A DNA stretch of 64,000 bases from contig CAJTSH010000015.1 of NCBI GenBank assembly GCA_910578885.1, positions 1 through 64,000 on the forward strand, given 5' to 3'. The position numbers and the translations under genes were made by a program. Source of the DNA: an uncultured Lachnospiraceae bacterium (lineage in GTDB: Bacteria > Bacillota > Clostridia > Lachnospirales > Lachnospiraceae). Shown here piece after piece: positions 17,193 to 25,801 of the stretch (position 1 is the first letter of the stretch; each line of letters opens with the position of its first letter). The notes under the pieces are model-generated. The model was not told where the DNA came from, made no database searches, and saw only the letters and a list, made by a program, of their open reading frames with translations.

Positions 17193-18308
17193 TTAAATTT
17201 CTATAAGTTCATACTCTCTTGTCCCAAGTCCAATCTTCTCTGCGTGCTCCAGACAAGTTCTCCAGTTCGTATCCGGATGTGTGATATGGAAATGGTCATG
17301 ATGTTCGTCGTGGTCATGCTCTTTATTTTCCGCAAGAACGCTTCCCTCAATCACCGGCTGCCTGTTGCAGGCATCCACGCATGCCATATCTAGCGCCACA
17401 GGGTCGAAAGACGCCAACATTCCCACGTCAGGGATAATCGGAATATCATTCTCACTGTGGCAGTCACAATTCGGCGACACATCACAGATCAAGGATATAT
17501 GGAAGCAAGGGCGGTCTTTACAGACCGCATATGCATATTCCGCCATGCGGTAATTCAGTAAATCGTTCGCATGCCAATCTGTCGGTGAAATTGCATCCTT
17601 TGGACAGACGCCGATACATCTGCCGCATCCCACACATTTATCCTGATTGATTGCAGCCTTTCTATCCGTTACAATTGCCGCCTCATGCGCACAGATTCTG
17701 GTACAGGCTCCACAGCCCACACAGAGCGCTTCGTCTACCTCCGGTTTGCCGGAACAGTGCATCTCCATTTTCCCTGCACGGCTGCCGGCTCCCATTCCGA
17801 TATTCTTAACGGCTCCGCCGAATCCGGCTGCCTCGTGACCTTTGAAATGCGTCAATGAAATGAATACGTCCGCATCCATAACCGCGCGCCCGATTTTCGC
17901 TTCTTTGACATATTCCCCGTCAATCGGCACCAGTGTCTCGTCCGTTCCTTTCAAGCCATCCGCAATGATTACGTGACATCCGGTGGAAAACGGAGTAAAT
18001 CCATTCTCGTATGCGGTATCCATATGATCCAAAGCATTCTTCCTGCTGCCCACATATAAGGTATTGCAGTCTGTCAGAAACGCCTTGCCGCCGCATTCCT
18101 TTACCAGATCTACTACTACTTTGGCATAATTTGGACGTAAGAAAGCCAAGTTTCCCAGTTCCCCAAAATGGATTTTAATTGCCGCATATTTGTCTTCAAA
18201 ATTGATTTCCTTCATTCCTGCGGTTACACATAATCTATGCAGCTTCTGAAGCAGGTTTTCAGAACCGCTGGTCTTAAATGTAGTGAAATATACTTTTGAT
18301 TTCTCCAT
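17193..18308 (-). CDS. DUF362 protein with two 4Fe-4S clusters
   Basis: This 371-residue protein has an N-terminal DUF362 domain (residues 1-180, KIHFGELGNLAFLRPNYAKVVVDLVKE; SLTHFKGHEAAGFGGAVKNIGMG). A bacterial ferredoxin insert (about 190-245) carries two CxxCxxCxxxC motifs (CVGCGACTRICAHEA; CVGCGRCIGVCPKDAI), and the DUF362 domain ends at about 330. The His-rich stretch EHDHDEHHDHFHITH near the C-terminus is a likely metal-binding patch. The family is common in anaerobes and is thought to be redox-related, but no reaction is established. The start is ATG 18308 with AGGAGGG upstream. It appears to be a single-gene transcript. Confidence 0.9.
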   Translation of the reverse strand: MEKSKVYFTTFKTSGSENLLQKLHRLCVTAGMKEINFEDKYAAIKIHFGELGNLAFLRPNYAKVVVDLVKECGGKAFLTDCNTLYVGSRKNALDHMDTAYENGFTPFSTGCHVIIADGLKGTDETLVPIDGEYVKEAKIGRAVMDADVFISLTHFKGHEAAGFGGAVKNIGMGAGSRAGKMEMHCSGKPEVDEALCVGCGACTRICAHEAAIVTDRKAAINQDKCVGCGRCIGVCPKDAISPTDWHANDLLNYRMAEYAYAVCKDRPCFHISLICDVSPNCDCHSENDIPIIPDVGMLASFDPVALDMACVDACNRQPVIEGSVLAENKEHDHDEHHDHFHITHPDTNWRTCLEHAEKIGLGTREYELIEI

Positions 18309-18653
18309 CTATGTACCCTCCTGATTGAAAAAACTGTGTCACAGCCACGCTCTTTCTTACGGATTTTGCAGTAAGTGCAAAGTCCTGAGCCAAACTGTTA
18401 ATTGGCGATACGCAGCTTTTATCTTTTCCTTCATCATACTATATTTTTGCTGTTTTTTAAAGCTCAAAATAAAATTCCGGTTATCCCTAACGATAAAATA
18501 TTTGTTGACAGAAATAAAAATTGTATAGAAACTGTACATATATTTATTATGAAAATCATTAAATTTTGAAGTTCAAATGCCCAAAGTGATTCCAAGCGGT
18601 AATGGGAATTGTAAAACTGCCGCTTGGAACTTTCAATTATTATATCAATTGTC
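18309..18653. other. Intergenic region with a long-loop hairpin
   Basis: No gene is supported here. TTCCAAGCGGTA (18590-18601) pairs with TGCCGCTTGGAA (18618-18629), a 12-bp stem with one G-T pair and a 16-base loop, 24 bases past the amidohydrolase stop. It lacks a T run and is a weak terminator candidate. The rest is AT-rich promoter-like sequence for the DUF362 gene. Confidence 0.5.
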
Positions 18654-19814
18654 TCAACTTCTGCACTTTCTATCCGAAGTATTTTTATATACCACATCCC
18701 CGTCAATGATTGTATAACAGATCTGAATATCCGTCACAAAGGGGCTTCCGTCCACAATCACGATATCTGCATCCTTTCCCACCTCAATAGATCCAACCCG
18801 GTCTGACACTCCGATATGCTCCGCCGCATGAATCGTAATTGCCTGCAATGCCTGATGCTCCGTCATTCCCGCCTGAATTGCCATAGCTGCCGACAGTGTT
18901 AAATATTGTTCCTGCACCACTGGGGAATCCGTGATAATTGCTACTTTGCATCCTGCATTCGCGAGAATTGCCGGCGTCTCGAAGGTCTTCTGCTCCAACT
19001 CTTTCTTGGAGGCATGACCAAAAGAGGGGCCTACGGCTAGGGAGTAACCCTCTTTCGCAAGCTCCTCCGCAATGAGATGTCCCTCCGTACAATGGTCTAA
19101 TGCTAATTTCACATCAAATTCCTTCGCTATGCGGATTGCCGTAAAGATATCGTCTGCCCGGTGTACATGAGCCTTTAGCGGGATTTCTTTTCGGATTACC
19201 GGAAGCAGGGCTTCCAGTTTTGCATCAAACGGCCCGCGTTCCTTTTCATATACTTTTGCCTTCTGCAGCATTTCGCGCAGCTTTGCAGCAATCGTCATCC
19301 GGCAGGATATTGACTGATCCTGATAGGAGGCTTTTGGATTTTCCCCGAAAGCACACTTCATTGCCGCCTTTTCTTTCAACAGCATATCATCCACCCGTCT
19401 TCCAACGGTCTTTAAGACACAAAAAGTTCCGCCCAGTACATTTGAACTGCCCGGTCCGGTGCATACACAGGTAATTCCCGCCTCTCTTGCCATTTGAAAT
19501 GTAATGTCCATCGGATTGATACCGTCTACCGCGGAAAGCTGCGGGGTCACACAATCATTCAGCTCATTGAAATCCTCCTCTGCCAATCCTCCGGTATAAC
19601 CGTCCAACCCCAAATGGCAGTGTGCCTCCACGAACCCCGGATACACATTCAGACCTGTCGCATCTACAATCTGGGCGTCATTTACAATTCTTCCCTCAAT
19701 AATCTCCGCCAGCTTCTCGATTTTACCGTCCTTAACCAGAATATCTCCGACCCATGGCTGCTCATCTATTCCGTTGTATATCTGCCCTTGTTTGATTAGT
19801 ATATGTCCGTCCAT
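18654..19814 (-). CDS. Metal-dependent amidohydrolase (imidazolonepropionase/prolidase-like)
   Basis: This 386-residue protein belongs to the amidohydrolase superfamily. It has the composite beta-sandwich at both ends and the metal ligands of a TIM barrel: HCHLGLDG (HxH) near residue 65, HVHRADD near 220, DHCTEGH near 240, and TDSPV near 300. The C-terminal GSIEVGKDADIVIVDGSPF is the typical return strand. Substrate specificity cannot be read; it resembles enzymes annotated as imidazolonepropionase-like or dipeptidase-like amidohydrolases. It is preceded by GGAGAAATGT and starts at ATG 19814. A dipeptidase lies about 360 bases upstream, but the two are separated by a pseudogene and inverted repeats. 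Confidence 0.9.
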   Translation of the reverse strand: MDGHILIKQGQIYNGIDEQPWVGDILVKDGKIEKLAEIIEGRIVNDAQIVDATGLNVYPGFVEAHCHLGLDGYTGGLAEEDFNELNDCVTPQLSAVDGINPMDITFQMAREAGITCVCTGPGSSNVLGGTFCVLKTVGRRVDDMLLKEKAAMKCAFGENPKASYQDQSISCRMTIAAKLREMLQKAKVYEKERGPFDAKLEALLPVIRKEIPLKAHVHRADDIFTAIRIAKEFDVKLALDHCTEGHLIAEELAKEGYSLAVGPSFGHASKKELEQKTFETPAILANAGCKVAIITDSPVVQEQYLTLSAAMAIQAGMTEHQALQAITIHAAEHIGVSDRVGSIEVGKDADIVIVDGSPFVTDIQICYTIIDGDVVYKNTSDRKCRS

Positions 19815-19839
19815 ACATTTCTCCGTTTCTGCAAGTTTA

Positions 19840-19873
19840 GTTACCGTTCACTCCCTTCAGTTGTTCCGGTAAC
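19840..19873. repeat. Palindromic element related to the GTAAC repeats
   Basis: GTTACCG (19840-19846) pairs with CGGTAAC (19867-19873) around a 20-base loop. It resembles the GTAACAG/CTGTTAC family but with different inner bases, so membership is uncertain. Confidence 0.4.
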
Positions 19874-19938
19874 CAATTCTACTCTCTTTGAATAATATGT
19901 ACATGAGGGCGGATTTTATACTCAAGAGCATACTCATA

Positions 19939-19998
19939 TGCCAAATGATTTGCTATTCTTCTTAAAATAACGAGAACCTGTTGGCAAATCATTTAGCA
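19939..19998. repeat. Inverted repeat flanking the kinase remnant
   Basis: TGCCAAATGATTTGC (19939-19953) and GCAAATCATTTAGCA (19984-19998) are inverted copies with one mismatch, separated by 30 bases. The inner arm contains the stop codon that ends the truncated phosphotransferase. It may mark the breakpoint of an insertion or deletion. Confidence 0.7.
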
Positions 19999-20166
19999 CG
20001 TGGGAATATGATATTCATTCTCAGCTTCCTCACTGCATTTTTGAATTTTTAATACTTTATCCTTAAACATCAGAACCGACGCTTCTGACATTCCAACTTC
20101 GTCTGTCAAATACTTCTCATCCGAAATCAAATGATAAATTTTTTCTGGTAATTCCACTTCCTTCAT
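19993..20166 (-). pseudogene. N-terminal fragment of an APH(3')-like aminoglycoside phosphotransferase
   Basis: A 57-codon reading frame begins at ATG 20166. It encodes MKEVELPEKIYHLI, then DEVGMSEASVLMFKDKVLKIQK, then EEAENEYH, which is the N-lobe start of APH(3')-type kinases (glycine-loop Ser-rich turn and the ATP-binding Lys). The family is about 260 residues, so the reading frame ends after the first fifth, inside an inverted repeat (19939-19998). The catalytic HGD and DFG-like residues are absent. It is a truncated relic of a resistance-type kinase and cannot be functional. No other part of the gene is seen nearby. Confidence 0.65.
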
Positions 20167-20176
20167 CTCCTATGTA

Positions 20177-21124
20177 TTACGATAAATCTACCCTTTCAAA
20201 AAACTCATATCCGTTCTTCCAAAATATCTTTTCAATAATTTCTGAGCCAAATCCTGCACGCTCCATTTTCTCCATAAGAATCGGTATGGATTCCACCCCC
20301 GTCATACCTTCTGCAAACCGGTTGCCGCATCCGTCAAAATCACTTCCCAGTACAAGCGCATCCTCGCCGCCCTGATTTAAGATATGATCCATATGGCGAA
20401 ACAACTCCGTCATCTCGACCGGCTCACCCTCTTTTATAAAAGGAGCATAAAAATTCATTCCTATTATCCCTCTCCGCTTTATAATTTCCCAAATATGGGA
20501 AATTGTCAGATTTCTGGGATTTGGACAGATATCGCGCACATTAGAATGAGAAGCAATGACCGGCGCTTCTGTCATGGAAAAAATATCGTCCGCTCCCGCA
20601 TCCGACAAATGGGAAATGTCTAAAATTATTTTTTGGTCAAGCAGATTTTTCACTGTCTCTTTTCCCTTTTCCGTCAACCCCTGCTGCTGACTGTATGCAG
20701 CTCCCGCTCCATACTCGTTTTCGTAATTCCAGGTCAACATCGCAATAGAAACTCCAAGCTCCTTCGCCCGGTCAATACAACTCCCCATGATGGAAACATC
20801 CTCAACTGCTAAAAAAGCTGCCATCTTTCTCTCCGAAAGCGCCTGTTTCATATCACTTCCATTCCGGCAGAAAGCAATATGCTCCGACTCTTCCGACAAA
20901 AGAAATCTGGCTCTGTCATACAGTTTCATAAATTCCTTTTCGGGATGGCGCTTTGCCATCCGGGTGCGGTCTTTCCAGAGGGCAAACACTTGTATATAAT
21001 GCTCCGCAAATTCTCCCACACGCTCCAAATCCAGATTTCCGCTGTTGCGGCGCAGGCTCTCCTCACTTGGAATCTCTGTTAATGTATCCACATGACAGTC
21101 AAAATAATCAATTCTATGCTTCAT
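20177..21124 (-). CDS. Membrane dipeptidase (peptidase M19)
   Basis: This protein of about 315 residues is of the renal dipeptidase/M19 family, a zinc amidohydrolase that cleaves dipeptides. The first ligand motif is DYFDCHVDTLTE near residue 8. The bridging Glu is in LAVEDV, the His ligands are in ILDISHLSDAG and IASHSNVRDI, and an Asp is in VLGSDFDGCG. The length is normal. The start is ATG 21124 (MKHRIDYFD) with AAGGAG about eleven bases upstream; the longer upstream reading adds nothing recognisable. No signal peptide is visible, so the protein is cytoplasmic. It follows the AlbA_2 gene by about 95 bases. Confidence 0.93.
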   Translation of the reverse strand: MKHRIDYFDCHVDTLTEIPSEESLRRNSGNLDLERVGEFAEHYIQVFALWKDRTRMAKRHPEKEFMKLYDRARFLLSEESEHIAFCRNGSDMKQALSERKMAAFLAVEDVSIMGSCIDRAKELGVSIAMLTWNYENEYGAGAAYSQQQGLTEKGKETVKNLLDQKIILDISHLSDAGADDIFSMTEAPVIASHSNVRDICPNPRNLTISHIWEIIKRRGIIGMNFYAPFIKEGEPVEMTELFRHMDHILNQGGEDALVLGSDFDGCGNRFAEGMTGVESIPILMEKMERAGFGSEIIEKIFWKNGYEFFERVDLS

Positions 21125-21219
21125 GAAACAAATCCGTCTCCTTTGCCAATCTTTGTGCAAACCTACCAATGCATATAATAAGTCTATGGATCATGTTTTA
21201 TTTTATGATTCGAAACCGC

Positions 21220-22761
21220 TCAGAGACTTGTGTAGTATCTTTGGTTCTTGCTCTTTGGTTTATCTGGAATTGTCATCTGCAGTTTCCCATCCTCCAGCAG
21301 GGGCTTAATGTATTTCGACACCACATAGAATTGTGTCCGTATGCCGACAAATTCCGCAATCTCCTCCCTGCTTCTCGGCTCCCTGCAAAATGCCAGCAGA
21401 CGCATTGTCATATCTGCAGCATACGGCAAAGTCCGCATTCCCACATAAGTGTTAGTTTCCTGCACCATTCCCCAGCTCGGACTGCCTTCTCCATCCGCAA
21501 AATACTTTAATCTCGAATCATGCGTCTCTCCGCTATGATTCATACTATTATAAAGAATAACCACAAATTCATTCCGGCGGTTCTCAAAAACCGGGGCAGG
21601 CAGACCATAAGCTTTCATCTCCCGCCGTATTGTAGGAATCCCGGAATAGCGGTTCTCTGCTTCCGTCAGGCTTTCCGTTATAATTGCCAGCAGAGGATTA
21701 CGAATATCCGGTCTGGCAATTCCCAATTCCTCCACTGTCATTCTCCCGTAGAGATTTCCCGGACTGTGAATCTCAAGACGGTCTTTGAAAAAATTAACCT
21801 GTATCGGCGTCCCTTCCGTATGGACACTATAATCTCGATGGATAACCGCATTCAACACAGCCTCCCTGATGGCATTCACCGGATATTCCGTCTTATCCCT
21901 GCGTTTCCCCGTATCCGGGTCGATAATCGTCCTCGTCTTCATATTCCGCCTGCAAAAAGTAATCGTTTCCTCCACTAGTTCCGGTATTGTGCCGTTGATG
22001 CGCTTGTTGTCAATAAAACGCGCGTCATCCTCTGCCACATCCCCAATCTCATATCCCTGAACAACAATCGCCGTCACACAGAGCTGCGGAAAAACACTCT
22101 GCGGGTAGATGGAGAAATTCATCCAGGAAGCCAATGTCGGACTGCCATCCTTCGTGATATTCAGCAGCTCATAAATTTGCCCCTTCTCAAGCAGCGCAAA
22201 CTGGGGACGTTCTTTTTTCTTCTCCCGAATATATTCCTCAATCTTCTGGGAATCCATAAACTTCATCCCCACCCGCTCCACGCTGCGTTCATCATCATGA
22301 AGATGCCTGCGGTATGCTTCGTAACTATAAATCTCATAATCAGTCATGGGAAGATCAGCATCTCCTACTCGGACATACGACCCCTTTACCCTTCCTGCGC
22401 CCTTATAGTAGCAGGGCCTGTAAAAAAGTTCCACTGCCGGGACCTCCGCCGCTAAAATCCACACACCCTGATACTCTGCAAAAGTAAACACTGCCCGCAC
22501 CGGCGGTTCCATTTGATTGCATTGCTCCGTTACATGTTTCTGCAAATCCTGCAAGTCATAGACACCAACTGCCTGAAACCCAAACGATTCCTCCAGACCG
22601 AACACAAGCGTTCCTCCTGAATCCTGATTGGAAAATGAAGAGAGTGTATCGTAGAGACGCTTTGGACAGCCTTGGTGTGCCGTTTTCACTTCCGTAACCT
22701 GCGCTTCGGCTCTACAGCTCTGTATAACTTTTACCAATTCTACTAATTCTTCTGTCAACAT
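21220..22761 (-). CDS. AlbA_2/Schlafen-domain ATP-binding protein
   Basis: This protein of about 513 residues has an N-terminal AlbA_2 (Schlafen-like, COG2865) domain, seen as the start of the family block EVKTAHQGCPKRLYDTLSSFSNQDSGGTLVFGLEE (residues about 30-65). Its C-terminal HATPase_c_4 region has AIREAVLNAVIHRDYSVHTEGTPIQVNFFKDRLEIHSPG. The end may be a winged helix (FCREPRSREEIAEFVGI). The family is often described as a transcriptional regulator or predicted nucleic-acid binding protein, without a firm function. The start is ATG 22761 (MLTEELVELVK) with GAGG eight bases upstream. Confidence 0.9.
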   Translation of the reverse strand: MLTEELVELVKVIQSCRAEAQVTEVKTAHQGCPKRLYDTLSSFSNQDSGGTLVFGLEESFGFQAVGVYDLQDLQKHVTEQCNQMEPPVRAVFTFAEYQGVWILAAEVPAVELFYRPCYYKGAGRVKGSYVRVGDADLPMTDYEIYSYEAYRRHLHDDERSVERVGMKFMDSQKIEEYIREKKKERPQFALLEKGQIYELLNITKDGSPTLASWMNFSIYPQSVFPQLCVTAIVVQGYEIGDVAEDDARFIDNKRINGTIPELVEETITFCRRNMKTRTIIDPDTGKRRDKTEYPVNAIREAVLNAVIHRDYSVHTEGTPIQVNFFKDRLEIHSPGNLYGRMTVEELGIARPDIRNPLLAIITESLTEAENRYSGIPTIRREMKAYGLPAPVFENRRNEFVVILYNSMNHSGETHDSRLKYFADGEGSPSWGMVQETNTYVGMRTLPYAADMTMRLLAFCREPRSREEIAEFVGIRTQFYVVSKYIKPLLEDGKLQMTIPDKPKSKNQRYYTSL

Positions 22762-22977
22762 AGACATCACCTCTGAATATAAATACTTTGGGATACCGAT
22801 AAAACGCTGCACTTGTTTTACAAATTTGATAATTCTAATTTTAACAAAAACGCTTTAATAAATCAATAAAATGTATAGAGAAATTTGCAAAATGATGTTT
22901 TTTTGCAAAGAGAAGGTTTTATTTTAGCAAAATATATTTTGTTTTTTGAGAAATTCCAAACTTTCAGCCTATTTCTT

Positions 22978-23008
22978 GTAACAGTGAAGCCCCAAACTGA
23001 TCTGTTAC
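22978..23008. repeat. Dispersed palindromic repeat, copy C
   Basis: GTAACAG (22978-22984) pairs with CTGTTAC (23002-23008). Read on the minus strand the loop is TCAG...GGGGCTTCA, matching copies A and B. It lies about 10 bases upstream of the mscL -35 element and is followed by a T-rich tract. Confidence 0.75.
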
Positions 23009-23018
23009 TATTTTTCTC

Positions 23019-23047
23019 TTGCACAGAAAAAGGATTCGGAATACAAT
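23019..23047 (+). promoter_or_regulatory. Promoter of mscL
   Basis: TTGCAC (23019-23024) and TACAAT (23042-23047) are separated by 17 bases, about 45 bases upstream of the start codon. Confidence 0.8.
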
Positions 23048-23091
23048 AAAGACAGAAAATGAAACTACAACACAAAAGAAGGTGAAAAACA

Positions 23092-23550
23092 ATGGCGAAA
23101 AAAGGATTTATCAATGAATTCAAAGAATTTATCAGCCGCGGCAATGTTATGGATATGGCTGTCGGCGTTATTATTGGAGGCGCATTTTCCAGCATTGTCA
23201 CCTCGTTGACCACCGATATCATATCACCGATTATCGGTATTGTAGGGGGCACTAATTTTGATACGCTGTGCGTGAACCTATTCGGAGAGGTTACTTTATA
23301 TTACGGCAAATTTTTGACAGCAGTTGTAAATTTTCTGCTTATCTCCCTGATTATTTTCTTAATGATCAAAGCGATGAACACCTTGCAGGAGAAGGCGGCA
23401 AAACTGACTCACCAGAAAAAGGAAGAATCGGCAGTGCCGGTGGACAAGACATGTCCTTATTGCCAGATGACGATTCCGATTGCGGCAAAAAGGTGTGGGC
23501 ATTGTACGTCTGTGTTGGAAGAGGAAACGACAGCGGAAGTTTTATCGTAA
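23092..23550 (+). CDS. mscL: Large-conductance mechanosensitive channel with C-terminal zinc ribbon
   Basis: This 152-residue MscL opens under membrane tension to release solutes during osmotic downshock. The N-terminal amphipathic helix FINEFKEFISRGNVMDMAVGVIIGGAFSSIV and TM1 are classical, and TM2 is VNFLLISLIIFLMIKAMN. The C-terminal part carries CPYCQMTIPIAAKRCGHC, a zinc-ribbon-like CxxC-CxxC motif that E. coli MscL lacks but several Firmicute homologues have. The start is ATG 23092 with AGAAGGTG upstream. It is one of few plus-strand genes and borders the RiPP island on its left side. Confidence 0.97.
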   Translation: MAKKGFINEFKEFISRGNVMDMAVGVIIGGAFSSIVTSLTTDIISPIIGIVGGTNFDTLCVNLFGEVTLYYGKFLTAVVNFLLISLIIFLMIKAMNTLQEKAAKLTHQKKEESAVPVDKTCPYCQMTIPIAAKRCGHCTSVLEEETTAEVLS

Positions 23551-23555
23551 AAAAC

Positions 23556-23589
23556 GGCGTATGACAGAACAACCGTTCTGCCATGCGCC
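23556..23589 (+). terminator. Terminator-like hairpin after mscL
   Basis: GGCGTATGACAGAAC (23556-23570) pairs with GTTCTGCCATGCGCC (23575-23589) around AACC, with two mismatches. The following ATTTCTGTATTT is only moderately T-rich. Confidence 0.65.
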
Positions 23590-23643
23590 ATTTCTGTATT
23601 TCCTCACTCCTTTATGGATAATCTTTCTGTCAAATTCAAACCG

Positions 23644-24009
23644 TTAACTCTCTGTTTTTCTTTTCTTAAACCAGCTTTTCTTCCCACACCTAGGACACTT
23701 TAAATAGCTCACTCTAAAAATATGTGCTGTGCGCATATAAGCCATGGCAGAAGGAACAAACTCCTTATCACAATTACGGCAGTAAAAGCAACCGATCGTT
23801 CTCCCCCCCTGCATCGCTGTCCAAAAGCCAATTAAAAAAATCACTAAGTCAAGTGTTATAAGCGCTGCTATTGCCGGGACACTTAAACTTTCTTTGTATT
23901 TATGCATAATTATAATAATTGAAATAAATAATACGATTGAAATAACACTTATGACAGCTGTGCACATAATCTTTCGCTTATTTGATACGTCAACATATGT
24001 CTTTCCCAT
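23644..24009 (-). CDS. Zinc-ribbon membrane protein of the RiPP island
   Basis: This 121-residue protein has two hydrophobic segments (about 14-34 and 45-67) and a cytoplasmic-looking tail with CFYCRNCDKEFVP and LKCPRCGKKSWF, a four-Cys zinc-ribbon motif, ending in KKRKTES. The start is ATG 24009 with GGGAGG nine bases upstream; a longer reading begins inside the ABC ATPase gene. It is the last gene of the island operon. Its position, small size and membrane segments fit an accessory or immunity protein, but this is inference only. I do not recognise a named family. Confidence 0.75.
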   Translation of the reverse strand: MGKTYVDVSNKRKIMCTAVISVISIVLFISIIIIMHKYKESLSVPAIAALITLDLVIFLIGFWTAMQGGRTIGCFYCRNCDKEFVPSAMAYMRTAHIFRVSYLKCPRCGKKSWFKKRKTES

Positions 24010-24037
24010 TAAATTTGACCTCCCATTTACCCTATAA

Positions 24038-24679
24038 CTAAAGTGCAATAATTTTTTTATTGTCAAATGTATAGACCTTTTCTTTTCCTTTTAATAGAGA
24101 CTTGTCGTGTGTGGCCATAATAAGCAGCTTGCCTTTCGATACTTCCTGCAATAAATTATAAATCTGAACTGCATTGTCTTTATCCAACGAAGCAGTAGGT
24201 TCATCTGCAAATATAATAGTTGGATTGTTTACCAATGCTCTGGCAATTGCTACCCTCTGTTTCTGCCCGCCTGAAAGCTGATATATCTTTTTATCCAGCA
24301 ATTTTGACATGCCAACCCTTTCAAGGAGTCTCATGGCATCTTCCTTCTTTGTATTTGACCTCAGACACACATTTTCAATCACAGACAAATAAGAAATCAA
24401 ATAATGCTGCTGAAAAACGAACCCAAAATCATTATATCTTATATCTTCCTTGCTTCTTTTGCTTTTTACAACCTCATTGTTATACTTAATAATTCCATCA
24501 GACGCTTCTCTCAGTAAAGAAAGCGCGTACAGCAAAGAACTCTTTCCGCATCCTGACGGACCTGATAAAATCGCTGTCTCACCTTTTGAAAAGGATATAT
24601 CTACATTGTCTAAAATAACATTATCCCGACTTCCATCCTTAAATTTTAAAGTTAATTTTTCTGCTGATAATATATTCAT
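24038..24679 (-). CDS. ABC transporter ATPase (MacB/LolD type)
   Basis: This 213-residue ATPase has Walker A GPSGCGKSS, signature LSGGQKQRVAIARAL, Walker B IIFADEPTASLD, and an H-loop ATHDKS near the C-terminus. The family couples ATP hydrolysis to FtsX-like permeases of the MacB/LolCDE group, used for export, lipoprotein transfer or resistance to antimicrobial peptides. It lies three bases behind the permease gene, so both make one transporter. Within this island the likely role is export of the mature peptides or self-protection, which the sequence cannot separate. Confidence 0.95.
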   Translation of the reverse strand: MNILSAEKLTLKFKDGSRDNVILDNVDISFSKGETAILSGPSGCGKSSLLYALSLLREASDGIIKYNNEVVKSKRSKEDIRYNDFGFVFQQHYLISYLSVIENVCLRSNTKKEDAMRLLERVGMSKLLDKKIYQLSGGQKQRVAIARALVNNPTIIFADEPTASLDKDNAVQIYNLLQEVSKGKLLIMATHDKSLLKGKEKVYTFDNKKIIAL

Positions 24680-24682
24680 CGT

Positions 24683-25753
24683 CTACCTTCTTTCAATCAA
24701 CATCAGAAGATCCGTTTTCTTCAATTTGTGAATTACCGGAACTCCGGAAAATAGTATAACCAATAAAGGAATTATCAATGTAAAACACATATTTTGCGCT
24801 GATATTATATTCATCGTCTGACCTATTGGCTTATAAATTTGTGATTCCACAATCTCCATAATTAAAATTGATATACCGTTCCCAACTACATAAGCAAAGA
24901 CTGAAATATAAACAGTCTCTTCCAAAATAAGCTGGATGATATTGCGAATTCCATAACCAAGCGCATAATAAATCGCAAATTCTTCGCTTCGATTCGCATA
25001 ACTTGTATATACAAAAGCAGAAACTGCTATTGCTAAACATATAGATACCATTATCACTATAATATCCATAATAAGATTCATTGTTTCAAATTCAGCATTC
25101 AGATTCTTTAGCTGAGTCTCTCTAGTAATTAATTCAGCATCTTCGTCAAGTTCATCACATAACTCATTCACTCTGTCCATATTACTTTTCTCTACTGGAA
25201 CAACCAACATACTCAAAGAATACGAACCATATAAACTTGAAAAATCACTCAGACAGCAAAAACTGACTTGCATATCACCATCAAAAATGCCAGAAACAGT
25301 AAAACTACCAATTTGATCTCCAATTTTTAGTTTCTTGTTACTTGCGACACCATTATTTACGAGAACCTCACAACTTCCTTCAGATGGCCTTTCCCCCTCT
25401 ATAACATTAATATCTAGTTCATTCATCAAGCCATCCATATCAGACACAGCAATAATATAAGAACTTGTTGTGCCAAGAACTGTTGTAATGGAAGTAGTAG
25501 TTATACTGGAATCAAAACAAACAATAGTCTCTTCATTTTCTGATACCCACTTGCCAGCCTGCTCCCTAGACTCTTGTACAATGCTAAAATAATTAAAAAC
25601 ATCTACATTTGCCTTCTTACAAGTATCATAAACAGAAGATACCAACGTCATAATAGAAGAAATGCAAAATACCGCTATGCTTATAATAGTCAATAATAGT
25701 ATCATTCTTTTTTTATTATTAAAATAATATCTTAATGGATTTATTCTCTTCAT
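24683..25753 (-). CDS. ABC transporter permease (FtsX/MacB family)
   Basis: This 356-residue permease has one N-terminal transmembrane helix (about 14-38), a large extracytoplasmic domain (about 40-225, beginning VYDTCKKANVDVFNYFSI and containing IGSFTVSGIFDG), and three C-terminal helices (about 228-250, 275-300 and 315-345). This is the MacB/FtsX layout. It is a single permease, so a homodimer is expected. The start is ATG 25753 with AAAGGG upstream. It is part of the operon that starts with the radical SAM gene. Confidence 0.9.
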   Translation of the reverse strand: MKRINPLRYYFNNKKRMILLLTIISIAVFCISSIMTLVSSVYDTCKKANVDVFNYFSIVQESREQAGKWVSENEETIVCFDSSITTTSITTVLGTTSSYIIAVSDMDGLMNELDINVIEGERPSEGSCEVLVNNGVASNKKLKIGDQIGSFTVSGIFDGDMQVSFCCLSDFSSLYGSYSLSMLVVPVEKSNMDRVNELCDELDEDAELITRETQLKNLNAEFETMNLIMDIIVIMVSICLAIAVSAFVYTSYANRSEEFAIYYALGYGIRNIIQLILEETVYISVFAYVVGNGISILIMEIVESQIYKPIGQTMNIISAQNMCFTLIIPLLVILFSGVPVIHKLKKTDLLMLIERR

Positions 25754-25801
25754 TTAAATACCCTTTCGTTAAGTCAACTATTAGATATAAGGTACGGTGT
25801 T

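Noticed and set aside
18325..18706. Several 60-80 codon frames on both strands downstream of the DUF362 gene start
   Set aside because: They overlap each other, have no ribosome binding sites and no recognisable sequence.
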